Made by a program: the position numbers and the translations under genes. Source: Mycobacterium palustre (GTDB taxonomy: Bacteria; Actinomycetota; Actinomycetes; Mycobacteriales; Mycobacteriaceae). From it: a stretch of DNA of 34,913 nucleotides. The notes beneath the pieces are model-generated. The model was not told the origin of the DNA. It searched no databases and saw only the letters and a program-made list of their open reading frames with translations. Where the stretch lies: assembly GCF_002101785.1 (NCBI RefSeq), contig NZ_LQPJ01000131.1, positions 1 to 34,913 of the forward strand, read 5' to 3'. Shown piece after piece: positions 16,786 through 24,252 of the stretch; position 1 is the stretch's first letter, and the number at the start of each line of letters is the position of its first letter.

Positions 16786-17545
16786 AATTCGCTGAGCGCG
16801 AAGCGAATTCCCACTCCCGCACCCAGGTGTTGCGGGCCTACGCGCCCTACGCGATCATCATCGCCGTCTTTGTCATTTGCCAGATCCCGGTGGTGAAAGG
16901 GCTTTTGGACAAGGCGACCTACGTTGTGCACTGGCCCGGCCTGCATCTCTACACCGCCAAGGGCACCCCGTCGACGCTGCCAAACTTCACCTGGAATCTG
17001 CTGACCACGCCGGGCACCCAGATGCTCGGGGCCGGCGTCCTGACCATGGTGGCGCTGCGGCTGTCGGCAGGGCGCTTCGGGCCTACGGCGCCACTTTGGA
17101 TCAGCTGCGGTGGGCCATCGTCACCGTGATGGCGGTGCTCGCGCTGGCGTCGTGATGAACGCGTCCGGACAAACGATCACCCTGGGCACGTGGATGGCTG
17201 GAGCCGGGGGCGCCTTCGCGTTGCTGTCCCCCATCCTCGGCGGGCTCGGGGGCGCGGTGACGGGCTCCGATACGTCGTCTAACTCTTGTTCGGCGCGCTG
17301 CAGGTGACCGCGGCCGCCAAGGCCGGGTAGTCACCGGTGCTGATGGCCGCCGGTAGCAGCTCGGGCGGCGTGCTCGGCAAGATGATTCGCCGCAGAACCT
17401 CGCCATCGGCGCCGCGGCGGTGGGGGTGCACGGCAAGGAGGGTGACATCTTCCGCCGGGTATTGCTCTGAAGCCTGCTGTTCCTGGCGTTCATCTGCGCG
17501 CTGTCGGCATTGCAGGCATCGGTCCTGTCCTGGATGGTGCCCTGA
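16786..17545 (+). pseudogene. lldP: Decayed L-lactate permease, C-terminal half
   Basis: Pieces in all frames assemble in order into the end of an LctP-family lactate permease: RAYAPYAIIIAVFVICQIPVV, then YGATLDQLRWAIVTVMAVLAL, then MNASGQTITLGTWMAGAGG, GALQVTAAAKAG, GVLGKMI, NLAIGAAAVGVHGKEGDIFRR and ASVLSWMVP before TGA at 17543. Several one-base indels and at least two in-frame stops (a TAG after AAAKAG, a TGA where LWSLLF is expected) separate them. The N-terminal half is gone. The host therefore cannot use this copy for lactate uptake. The gene abuts the MmpL remnant at a sharp junction. Confidence 0.8.
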
Positions 17546-17579
17546 TCGGAAGCCGATCTTTGACGGCCGGAGTTGGAAA

Positions 17580-18365
17580 ATGATTGCCGCACGGGTCACA
17601 TGGGGCGCTAAGCTGCTGCGGGTGGGCAGTGTCGCGTTAGCCAACACGCGGGGCCGCTGGCTGGCGATCGCGGCTTCCCTCGTCGTCTCCGCCGGCATGA
17701 TCTACGCCCAGACCACGGAGCCTCGGTGCTGCGGCGACACCCGCATCGAGACCCCGTCGGCGCCGCCCGCGAGCCCAGGAGCCGTGGCGCCGCCCGCGAC
17801 GCCAGCTGCCGTGGCGCCCCCCGCGCCGCAGGCCGGCACCCCGGCGGCCGACGCGCCGCACGTCGCGACGCCCGCGGAAGTGAACTCGTTGGCGGCGAAC
17901 GCGCCCGCCGCCGCCCCGGGCCAGCAGTTCCAGATCCCGCTGCCCGTCGGCGTCGCACCCGAGCAGCGGCTGCAGGTCAAGACCATCTGGGCGGCCCGCG
18001 CGATCAGCGTGCTGTTCCCCGAGATCAAGACGATCTACGGGTACCGGGAGGACCCGTTGCCGTGGCATCCCAACGGGCTGGCGATCGACGTGATGATCCC
18101 GAACCACGACTCCCCCGACGGCATCGCGCTTGGCAATCAGATCGCGGGCTACGCCCTGGCCAACGCGAAGCGCTGGGGCATCAACCACGTCATCTGGCGG
18201 CAGAAGATTTATCCCGGTGTGGGCGCGCCGAGTTGGACGGCGAACTACGGCAACGAGACCCTCAACCACTACGACCACGTCCACATCGCCACCGACGGAG
18301 GCGGCTATCCGACCGGGCACGAGACCTATTACATCGCGTCGATGACGCCGTCGCCGCCCGAGTAG
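17580..18365 (+). CDS. Exported LAS-type (M15/VanY-fold) peptidase-like protein, 261 aa
   Basis: An N-terminal hydrophobic segment (about 27-43) is a signal peptide or anchor, followed by a Pro/Ala/Val-rich linker (about 58-98) built of repeated short units. The C-terminal domain (about 125-255) carries H163-x6-D170 in WHPNGLAIDVMI and H233-x-H235 in HYDHVHI. This is the zinc ligand pattern of LAS metallopeptidases such as VanY and the ARB_07466-type domain. It probably acts on peptidoglycan stem peptides or is a relative with binding function. Start ATG 17580 follows GGAG. It begins 34 bp after the lactate permease remnant and converges on the PE gene. Peptidase activity is inference. Confidence 0.8.
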   Translation: MIAARVTWGAKLLRVGSVALANTRGRWLAIAASLVVSAGMIYAQTTEPRCCGDTRIETPSAPPASPGAVAPPATPAAVAPPAPQAGTPAADAPHVATPAEVNSLAANAPAAAPGQQFQIPLPVGVAPEQRLQVKTIWAARAISVLFPEIKTIYGYREDPLPWHPNGLAIDVMIPNHDSPDGIALGNQIAGYALANAKRWGINHVIWRQKIYPGVGAPSWTANYGNETLNHYDHVHIATDGGGYPTGHETYYIASMTPSPPE

Positions 18366-18420
18366 CACCACGAAAGGCCTTGGCGCACTGCGTGATTCGT
18401 GCCCAGTCGCGGGGCCGTCG

Positions 18421-19560
18421 TCACAGGCCGAGGAGACCCAGCAAGTCACCGCTGAGCGGGGGCACCGTCACCTGACCGCCGCCCAGGGTCGACGGCAGCG
18501 TCAGCAGACCTCCGGTGATGACCGAGGGAATGCCGACGTCGCCGCCGCCGGCCACCGAGGGCAGGCTCAGCACGCCACCGGTGAGGATCGACGGGATGTT
18601 CACGGCCCCACCGCCGGCGACCGGGGGCAGGCCCAGCACGCCACCGGTGAGGACCGACGGAACGCTCAGCTGCCCGCCGCCCAGGAATGACGGCAGGTTT
18701 ACCGAGCCGCCGGTGAGGATCGAGGTCACGACGCCGCTGATCGGCGGCACGGTGAACACGCCGCCGCCGACGCTCGAGGGCAGGCTCAGCAGGCCTCCGG
18801 TGATGATCGAGGGCAGACCGAGGATGCCACCGCCGAGGGACTCGGGCAGGTTCAGCACGCCACCGGTGAGGATCGACGGGATCGCCAGCTCGCCGCCGCC
18901 GAGGACCGGCGGCAGTTCCACCACGCCGCCGTTGATGATCGGGCTCAGGGCGTTGACGACCGCGGGACCCACGCTGGAGATCGGCGGCAGGGTCAGCGCC
19001 GCGCCCCCGAGGACCGGCGGGAAGTTGAGCACGCCACCGGTGATCAGCGACGGCACGGTCAGCGCGCCGCCGCCCAGGATCGGCGGCAAGCTCACCACGC
19101 CGCCGTCGAGGGTCAGGCTCACGCTGCCACCCAGAACCGAGCTCAGGTTGAAGTCGGCGCCGGCGGCGGCCTGCGCCCCGGCGCTGGCGGCGGCCTGCGC
19201 CCCGGCGCTGGCATTGCTCGCGGCCTGCCCGAGCGCTTCCTGGACGGGCGCCGCCACGGCGCTCGCCAACGCCTGACCGGCGGCCGCCTCGGCGCTGGCA
19301 TACGCGCCGGCTCCCGAACTCATCAAGCCGACGAACCGTTCGTGAAACGCGTCCGCCTGGGCGCTGATGGCCTGGAAATCCAGGCCGAATTCGTTGAACA
19401 TGTTTGCGACCAAGGCGGATATCTCGTCCTGGGCGGCGGCGGCCACCGCGGTCGTGGGCGCCGCGGCCGACGCGGCGGACCCAGCCAGCAACGAGCGGAC
19501 GCCCGCCAGGTTCTGGGCGGCCGCGACCACGTCGTTCGGAGCCGTGAACAGGTACGACAT
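18421..19560 (-). CDS. PE-family protein with 21-residue Gly/Leu/Pro repeat domain, 379 aa
   Basis: Residues 1-92 are a PE domain (MSYLFTAPNDVVAAAQNLAG, AAPTTAVAAAA, FHERFVGLMSSGAGAYASAEAA), the helical hairpin exported by type VII (ESX) systems with a PPE partner. An Ala-rich linker contains a doubled ASAGAQAA. From about 141 to 370 the protein is a repeat of two half-units, GGGxLxVPSxLT and GGVLxLPPxL, giving a period of about 21 residues. This differs from the GGAGG-type PGRS domain. The regular small/hydrophobic alternation suggests a beta-solenoid. Start ATG 19560 has GGGAGGCGGG directly upstream. No PPE gene is adjacent, so a partner must be encoded elsewhere. Confidence 0.85.
   Translation of the reverse strand: MSYLFTAPNDVVAAAQNLAGVRSLLAGSAASAAAPTTAVAAAAQDEISALVANMFNEFGLDFQAISAQADAFHERFVGLMSSGAGAYASAEAAAGQALASAVAAPVQEALGQAASNASAGAQAAASAGAQAAAGADFNLSSVLGGSVSLTLDGGVVSLPPILGGGALTVPSLITGGVLNFPPVLGGAALTLPPISSVGPAVVNALSPIINGGVVELPPVLGGGELAIPSILTGGVLNLPESLGGGILGLPSIITGGLLSLPSSVGGGVFTVPPISGVVTSILTGGSVNLPSFLGGGQLSVPSVLTGGVLGLPPVAGGGAVNIPSILTGGVLSLPSVAGGGDVGIPSVITGGLLTLPSTLGGGQVTVPPLSGDLLGLLGL
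18440..19145 (-). repeat. Tandem coding repeats of the PE protein
   Basis: About eleven imperfect copies of a roughly 63-bp unit encode the 21-residue repeat described for the PE gene. On the plus strand they show as recurring CCACCGGTGAGGATCGA blocks alternating with GCCGCCGCC-type blocks. They are coding and not a CRISPR array. Such near-identical units may recombine, so copy number may differ between strains. Confidence 0.75.
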
Positions 19561-19625
19561 AACCCGCCTCCCGCCGACCCAATCAATACGGCCGCCCGAC
19601 GACCTAAGGATCATGAGCCTAATAG

Positions 19626-19654
19626 GACATAGCGAAAATGCATAACGAAAACAA
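19626..19654 (-). promoter_or_regulatory. Possible promoter of the PE gene
   Basis: On the minus strand TTGTTT (19654-19649) and TATGTC (19631-19626) are spaced 17 bp apart inside an AT-rich stretch about 65 bp upstream of the PE start. It fits a SigA-type -35/-10 pair loosely. No experimental support. Confidence 0.3.
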
Positions 19655-19841
19655 AATTTTTCAGCGATAGCCCGCCAAACTAACTCGCCACCTCCCGCGC
19701 CGGTAGCGCCGCGATCGCCGCCGCCCAATTTCGGCGGCCGGTGGAGCCGTTCAACGGCGCGGTGACGCGCCGGTTTCCGCCTACCGCTGAACTGCGTTTT
19801 TCGGGGGCCCTGACCCTATGAAAAATTCGGTGAACAATACC

Positions 19842-19858
19842 TACTACAGGGCGTAGTA
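19842..19858. promoter_or_regulatory. Dyad operator candidate upstream of DUF4383 gene
   Basis: TACTAC (19842-19847) and GTAGTA (19853-19858) are perfect inverted arms around a 5-bp spacer. A TAGTAT hexamer (19855-19860) that could serve as -10 lies over the right arm, 35 bp upstream of the ATG at 19895. A repressor bound here would block transcription. The TAC/GTA-core symmetry is reminiscent of BlaI/MecI-type sites; that link is only a suggestion. Confidence 0.5.
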
Positions 19859-19894
19859 TTCAGCTAGTTCCCACCCACGCAACGGAGGTGCAAT

Positions 19895-20329
19895 ATGCGG
19901 TGGAGTTTCGCCCAGATCGGCCTGCTGATCATTTGCGCTTTTCATGTCATTCAGGCGGTAATCGGCCTCATCGTCGAACCGAGCTTCGCGACGGGTCCCA
20001 ACGCGCCGACCGTCCAACTGCTCGGGATGGACTACAACGGCTGGCACGCCGTCGCCGGCCTGGCCCTGTTCGCGCCGGGCCTGGCGTTCGCGATGCGCAA
20101 GTCGTGGGCCGTGCTGTATCTGCTCTTGGCCGCGCTCGCCGGTGCGCTGCCCGGCGTTTGGGGCTTCTTCTCCCATCAGGTCGCCTTCGTGTTCACCTTT
20201 CCGAACAACATCACCGACGCGGTGGTGCACTTGGTGACCGCGGCGGTGATGGTCGCGGTCGCGGCCATACAGATCCGTTTGGACGGCGGAATCAAATACT
20301 CGTTGGCCGATCTCCGAAAAGCGCCTTGA
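19895..20329 (+). CDS. DUF4383-type membrane protein, 144 aa
   Basis: A four-helix membrane protein with hydrophobic segments at about 5-27, 48-66, 71-90 and 107-126. The pattern (N-terminal helix, a loop with NGWHAVAGLALF, a GFF loop, FPNNITDAVVHLVTA before the last helix) fits the DUF4383 family of small actinobacterial membrane proteins. In the family the NxxDxxxH region before the last helix is conserved, here NNITDAVVHL. A strong ribosome site GGAGGTG lies 7 bp upstream of ATG 19895. The dyad at 19842-19858 suggests repression. Function is unknown. It ends 22 bp before the convergent dehydrogenase remnant. Confidence 0.8.
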   Translation: MRWSFAQIGLLIICAFHVIQAVIGLIVEPSFATGPNAPTVQLLGMDYNGWHAVAGLALFAPGLAFAMRKSWAVLYLLLAALAGALPGVWGFFSHQVAFVFTFPNNITDAVVHLVTAAVMVAVAAIQIRLDGGIKYSLADLRKAP

Positions 20330-20351
20330 GGCAACGCCTTAACGCAACGGC

Positions 20352-20750
20352 TTACTGGGCGGTCCAGCCGCCGTCGATCGAATAGCAGGAGCCGGTGACG
20401 GTGCCGGCCGCGTCACCGGATAGGAAGGACTTTCCCGTCGCGTTGGCGCGCGCCTCGACCTGCTGCGCCACCAACGGCGTCATCACCCAGCCGGGGCAGA
20501 TCGCGTTGCAGGTGATGCCCTCTGCGGCCGTTTCGATCGCCCCCACCTTGGTCAGCCCGACGACGCCGTGCTTGGCCGCGACGTAGGCCGCCTTCTTGGC
20601 GCTCGCCACCAGGCCGTGCGCCGACGCGATGTTGATGATCCGGCCCCAGCCCCGGCGCTTCATCCCCGGCACGGCGCAGCGACAGGTGTGGAGGCCGCCG
20701 AGAGATTCTTGGCGATGACGGCATCCCAGCGCTCGACGGAAAAGATTACG
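20352..20750 (-). pseudogene. Remnant of 3-hydroxybutyrate dehydrogenase-like SDR
   Basis: The minus strand encodes the C-terminal part of a short-chain dehydrogenase of the 3-hydroxybutyrate dehydrogenase type: GRIINIASAHGLVAS, the catalytic YVAAK, then EGITCNAICPGWVMTPLV and a final SIDGGWTAQ. Three defects are visible. The first ~95 residues with the NAD-binding GxxxGxG are missing. A frameshift near 20680 separates VERWDAVIAKNLSAA from the rest. An in-frame deletion after ATGKSFL jumps straight to GDAAGTVTG, removing about 25 residues. It is non-functional. Confidence 0.8.
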
Positions 20751-20844
20751 GACTTTCCGCGGATCATCTGACGCTCGCCCCTCCTCCGGCACCCGGCTGC
20801 CCGAACCGAGTCTTCCCTACGGGGAAGGCGGCCGCGTCAGCGTT

Positions 20845-21159
20845 CTACGCCGACGACGCGGGCTCGACCGCGACGAGTTCGGTGAGGCCGCTGATGGTGA
20901 GCACGGGCATCAGCAACGGGTGGGCGATCAGGCTGATGCGGTCGGCGCGGGCGAACAAGGCGTTGACGGCGGCGCTGTCCAAGTACTCCACCGCGCTGAG
21001 GTCGACGGTCACCGTGTTGTCGGCGTCCGCCGCCTCGGTGGCAGCGGTGGTCAGAGCGGTGTTGAACGCGTCGACGTTGCTGAGGTCGATTTCGCCGGCC
21101 GCGACCAGCACGACACTCTCGTCGTTGCGTGTGGTGTCGAGGGTCAGCGACGTGGCCAT
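20845..21159 (-). CDS. STAS-domain anti-sigma factor antagonist, 104 aa
   Basis: A stand-alone STAS domain. The beta-strand LVAAGEIDLSN and the switch motif VDLSAVEYLDSAAVNAL are typical, with the phosphorylatable Ser at 62. In partner-switching systems such a protein is phosphorylated by an RsbW-type kinase and dephosphorylated by an RsbU-type PP2C phosphatase; the unphosphorylated form frees a sigma factor by binding the anti-sigma factor. Its ATG (21159) overlaps the stop of the upstream GAF-phosphatase-kinase gene as TGATG, so both are made from one transcript. No sigma factor gene is nearby. It is cytosolic. Confidence 0.9.
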   Translation of the reverse strand: MATSLTLDTTRNDESVVLVAAGEIDLSNVDAFNTALTTAATEAADADNTVTVDLSAVEYLDSAAVNALFARADRISLIAHPLLMPVLTISGLTELVAVEPASSA

Positions 21160-23729
21160 CAGGTGATCCTTGCCGAGAGATGAACCGTGGTGCCCGCGGA
21201 GTCGGGGTTTATGGTGACGTCGTGCATGAGGCCGCGCATGAGGGCGATACCCCGGCCGCGATTGGTCTCGCTGGCCGGCTGGGGAGTCTTCCACGAGCCG
21301 GTGTCGGTGATCGTCAGGTGGACCTGGTCGACGAGGACGGTCGCATCCAGGCTGATGGTGCCCTGCGGACTGTGGCGGTGGCCGTGTTCGATCGCGTTGG
21401 CGACGGCTTCGCCGGCCGCGATGAGCACGTTCATCGTCTGCTCCGGGTCCAGCCGCACCCGGGTCAACCAGCTCCGCAACGCGTGTCGGGTCGGCGCGAG
21501 GTGGCTGACGTCGGCGGGGAACGTCAGCTCCAACGGGGCGGGATGGCGGTAGAGCAGAAGCACGACGTCGTCCTGATAACCGCCGTTCGGCGCTAGATCG
21601 GACATGATCTGGTTCGCCAAGTCGTCCAGCGTGGTGGTCCGGCCTTCCTGCACGAGCCCGGTAACACGCGAGATGCCGTCGTCGAGCGGACTGCGCCGGC
21701 GTTCGACGAGACCGTCGGTGTAGAGCAGCAGCGTGGCGCGGGCGGGCAGGGTGACGCGCGCCTCAGGACGCGGCCAGTCGCGCCGGACTCCCAACGCGAT
21801 GGTGTGGCCGTCGTCGAGCCGTTGCGTCGTGCCGTCGGGGTAGACCAGGACGGGCGGCGGGTGACCGGCGCTGGAGTACACCAGTTCCCCGGTGTCGGGG
21901 CTGAGCACCGCGCAGACGGCGGTGGTGCATTGGGCGCCGGGCAGCCGCGCGGCGAATCGGTCCATTCCCGCGAGCGCGGCGCCGGGGCTGGGGTTTTCGA
22001 AAAGCAGTGCGCGGCAGGCGCTGCGGACCTGTCCCATGACGGTCGCGGCGGCCAGACCGTGCCCGACGCAGTCACCTACGATCAACGCGATGCGCCCGTC
22101 GTCCAGGTCGACGAGGTCGTACCAGTCGCCGCCCACCTGCAGGGGCCGGGTGGCGGCCTGGTAGCGCACCGCGAACCCGTGCGGCAAATCGGCGGGGCCC
22201 AGGATCGCGTGCTGCAACGCCAGCGCGGTTTCGCGCTGCTGGTCGACCTGGTACACCCGCTGCAGGCTTTGGCCGAGGCGACCCGCGAGCACGGTGAGCA
22301 GGGTCTGGTCTTCGAGGGTGAACGGTCGTTGCTCGGACAGGTCGATCCAGACCACGAGCACCCCTTCGGGATGCTGCAGCGCGATGCCCGCCGTTCCGGG
22401 CTTGGTGGTGTTGGGGGTGAGCAGCTCCCCGTCGCGCAACGCGCTGAGGATCCGTCGGGTGTCGGACGGGAGGTCGGCCCAGCGCGCGGGCTCGCCGACG
22501 GAGACGACCTGCGGGTCGCCGCCGTTGGGTTCGGTGGAGGAATTGTTGCCGGGGAAGGTGACGGCCAGGACGCGGCGTGCGCGCCACAGCCGGCGCAGTT
22601 CCTCGGCCGCGGTCTGCACCGCCTCGTCGACGCTGTCGGCCTGGGCGAGTTCTTGGTTCAGCGCGTGCTCGCGGCCCGCCGCCAGCGCCAGGGCGATGGC
22701 GGCGTGCCGGGCGAAGTCGCTGACGAGTTCGAGGTAATCGTTGCCGAACGCGGGCTGCTGCGGGTCGCGGGCGACGGCGATGACGCCGAGCACCGCGTCG
22801 TCCGCGATCAGCGGCATGACGATCGCCGAGCGTTCACCGACGTCGGTGAACCCCTCGATCGGGTACTGGAAGGAATCGGTGATCAGCGGCAGGCCCCGGC
22901 GCGCGACGCCGCCGGTGGTGGAGCCGTCCATCGGAATCTGCTGGCCGATCACCTGCGAGGCGTAGCGGCCCGCCGTCGCCGCCACGACCAGGGTGTCGAC
23001 CTGGTCGACGGGCAGGTCCGGCTCTCGCGGAACCAGCAGGATCGCCTGTTCGGCGCCGGCCAGCTCCAGCGCCCTGTTCACGATGAGCTGCAAGGGGCCC
23101 GTCTGCGGGTCGCCGGACAGCAGCGCGGTCGTGATCTCGCGGCTGGCCTTGGTCCACTTGGCCGCTTCCCGTTCCCGCTCGAACAGTCGCGCGTTGTCAA
23201 TCGCGGCGGCCGCGGCGGTCGCCAGCGCAAGCACGGCGGCCTCCTCGGAGTCGGAGAAGACCCTGCCGGGCCGGTGGTCGGCGAGGTACAGGGTGCCGAA
23301 GTCGACTGCCCGCACGGTGATGGGGAACCCGAGGAAGGCCCGCAGCGGGGGGCCCTGCGCATGCAGGTCGGCGGCCCGCGGGTAAGTGCTCAAGTCGTCG
23401 ACCCGCAGCCCGCCGCCCACCGGCAGATCGCCGAGTCCCCGCGCCGTGTCGTCGTCGATGCCGACGTTGACGAAGGAGGCGAAGGTGCCGTCGGGCCCGC
23501 GTATCCCCAGCGCGCCGCACGGGGCGCCGGTCAGCTCGATCGCCGCGTTGACGATGCGATGCAACGTCACATCAAGGTCCAGGTCGGAACTGATCTCGAC
23601 GATGACGCGCACCAGGCGTTCCATCTGGTCCCGCGCGGCAACCAGTTCGTCGAGCTGGTCAGGCATCCCGCTCGCCCGCTCGCTTCGGCCCTGCGAGGTG
23701 AAGGCCGAATCCCGCGGGTCGCTGTCCAT
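21159..23729 (-). CDS. Multidomain GAF-GAF-GAF-PP2C(SpoIIE)-HATPase regulator, 856 aa
   Basis: Three sensory stretches precede the enzymes: GAF at about 40-185, GAF at about 195-350, and a more divergent GAF-like region at about 365-490. A PP2C/SpoIIE phosphatase follows (about 505-728) with metal-binding GGDWYDLV (533-540), GDCVGHG (552-558), TDG (671-673) and QDD (719-721). The C-terminus (about 732-856) is an RsbW-like HATPase: N-box AAGEAVANAIEHGH (771-784, E774, N778), DTGSW and RGRGIALMR. The layout resembles M. tuberculosis Rv1364c, with opposing phosphatase and kinase activities in one chain. It is predicted to set the phosphorylation state of the coupled STAS protein. No membrane segment is present. 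Start ATG 23729 was chosen as homology and charge pattern begin there; 23816 is an alternative. Confidence 0.9.
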   Translation of the reverse strand: MDSDPRDSAFTSQGRSERASGMPDQLDELVAARDQMERLVRVIVEISSDLDLDVTLHRIVNAAIELTGAPCGALGIRGPDGTFASFVNVGIDDDTARGLGDLPVGGGLRVDDLSTYPRAADLHAQGPPLRAFLGFPITVRAVDFGTLYLADHRPGRVFSDSEEAAVLALATAAAAAIDNARLFEREREAAKWTKASREITTALLSGDPQTGPLQLIVNRALELAGAEQAILLVPREPDLPVDQVDTLVVAATAGRYASQVIGQQIPMDGSTTGGVARRGLPLITDSFQYPIEGFTDVGERSAIVMPLIADDAVLGVIAVARDPQQPAFGNDYLELVSDFARHAAIALALAAGREHALNQELAQADSVDEAVQTAAEELRRLWRARRVLAVTFPGNNSSTEPNGGDPQVVSVGEPARWADLPSDTRRILSALRDGELLTPNTTKPGTAGIALQHPEGVLVVWIDLSEQRPFTLEDQTLLTVLAGRLGQSLQRVYQVDQQRETALALQHAILGPADLPHGFAVRYQAATRPLQVGGDWYDLVDLDDGRIALIVGDCVGHGLAAATVMGQVRSACRALLFENPSPGAALAGMDRFAARLPGAQCTTAVCAVLSPDTGELVYSSAGHPPPVLVYPDGTTQRLDDGHTIALGVRRDWPRPEARVTLPARATLLLYTDGLVERRRSPLDDGISRVTGLVQEGRTTTLDDLANQIMSDLAPNGGYQDDVVLLLYRHPAPLELTFPADVSHLAPTRHALRSWLTRVRLDPEQTMNVLIAAGEAVANAIEHGHRHSPQGTISLDATVLVDQVHLTITDTGSWKTPQPASETNRGRGIALMRGLMHDVTINPDSAGTTVHLSARIT

Positions 23730-23815
23730 GGCTACAAACCTAATCGTTAGTTTGCGGACTTCCGCGCGATTCGGGTGTCCGCGGCGGTGTGACGCCCCGA
23801 ACCACACGGCGACCA

Positions 23816-23840
23816 CTAAGCCGGACTAAGCCGGACTAAG
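23816..23840. repeat. Short 10-bp tandem repeat
   Basis: Two perfect copies of CCGGACTAAG (23821-23840), preceded by a partial ACTAAG. The repeat spans the stop codon of the small membrane protein gene and may have arisen by slippage. Confidence 0.7.
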
Positions 23841-24129
23841 CGGCGCTAGGGCCGATCCATGACGAGTGCGACGCCTCGTTTTGGTCGTGGCGGCGGGACG
23901 GCGCGCGGTGAAGGCGGGTCACCGGAGCCGTCTCCCAATCGCTCGACGCGCCGCGGCGTTCGAGCCGGCGCGAGATCCACCAGGCCGCCGTGACGACCGC
24001 GAATCCGATCGCCAGCAACGCCAGGACCTCCGAGAACGCGATCACCACGATGATGCCGGCGAAGATCCAGAACACCGCGGCCTCGACGTCGTGCGCTTGA
24101 TGGTGTCCGCTGATCGTGGTGTGCCGCAT
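23836..24129 (-). CDS. Small membrane protein, 97 aa
   Basis: The protein has a polar N-terminus (1-16), a long hydrophobic stretch (about 17-51) that can form one or two membrane helices (FWIFAGIIVVIAF and LALLAIGFAVVTAAWW), and a basic, Ser/Arg/His-rich C-terminal tail likely in the cytosol. No enzyme motif is visible and I do not recognise a named family. It lies 106 bp upstream of the GAF-phosphatase gene on the same strand and could be part of that transcription unit. ATG 24129 has GAGGCAGAC upstream. Confidence 0.7.
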   Translation of the reverse strand: MRHTTISGHHQAHDVEAAVFWIFAGIIVVIAFSEVLALLAIGFAVVTAAWWISRRLERRGASSDWETAPVTRLHRAPSRRHDQNEASHSSWIGPSAA

Positions 24130-24252
24130 GTCTGCCTCGCTCCGGTTGATGCCCCGCCTGGAACGGGACTGCGTCGTGTAACGCCCGGAGCCGCAGAAAG
24201 GGTGCCCGATTCCGCGTCCTGGTGACCCAATTCACCCTGCGGCCGGCGAACC

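Larger units (their letters stand above)
19561..19894. other. Intergenic region between PE gene and DUF4383 gene
   Basis: A divergent promoter region. Its left half (19600-19665) is strikingly AT-rich for this genome and probably holds the PE promoter. The right end carries a dyad operator candidate and the DUF4383 ribosome site. Between them is ordinary GC-rich sequence with no gene visible. Confidence 0.5.

Noticed and set aside
18440..19145. Repeat blocks that might be taken for a CRISPR array
   Set aside because: The repeats are in frame, imperfect and encode the PE protein repeat domain; no spacers and no cas genes.
13900..20770. Insertion sequence or prophage causing the decay region
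   Set aside because: No transposase, integrase or terminal inverted repeats recognised; breaks look like point mutations, indels and deletions.
21804..23750. 648-codon plus-strand frame over the GAF-PP2C-HATPase gene
   Set aside because: Shadow; no homology, while the minus strand carries all catalytic motifs.
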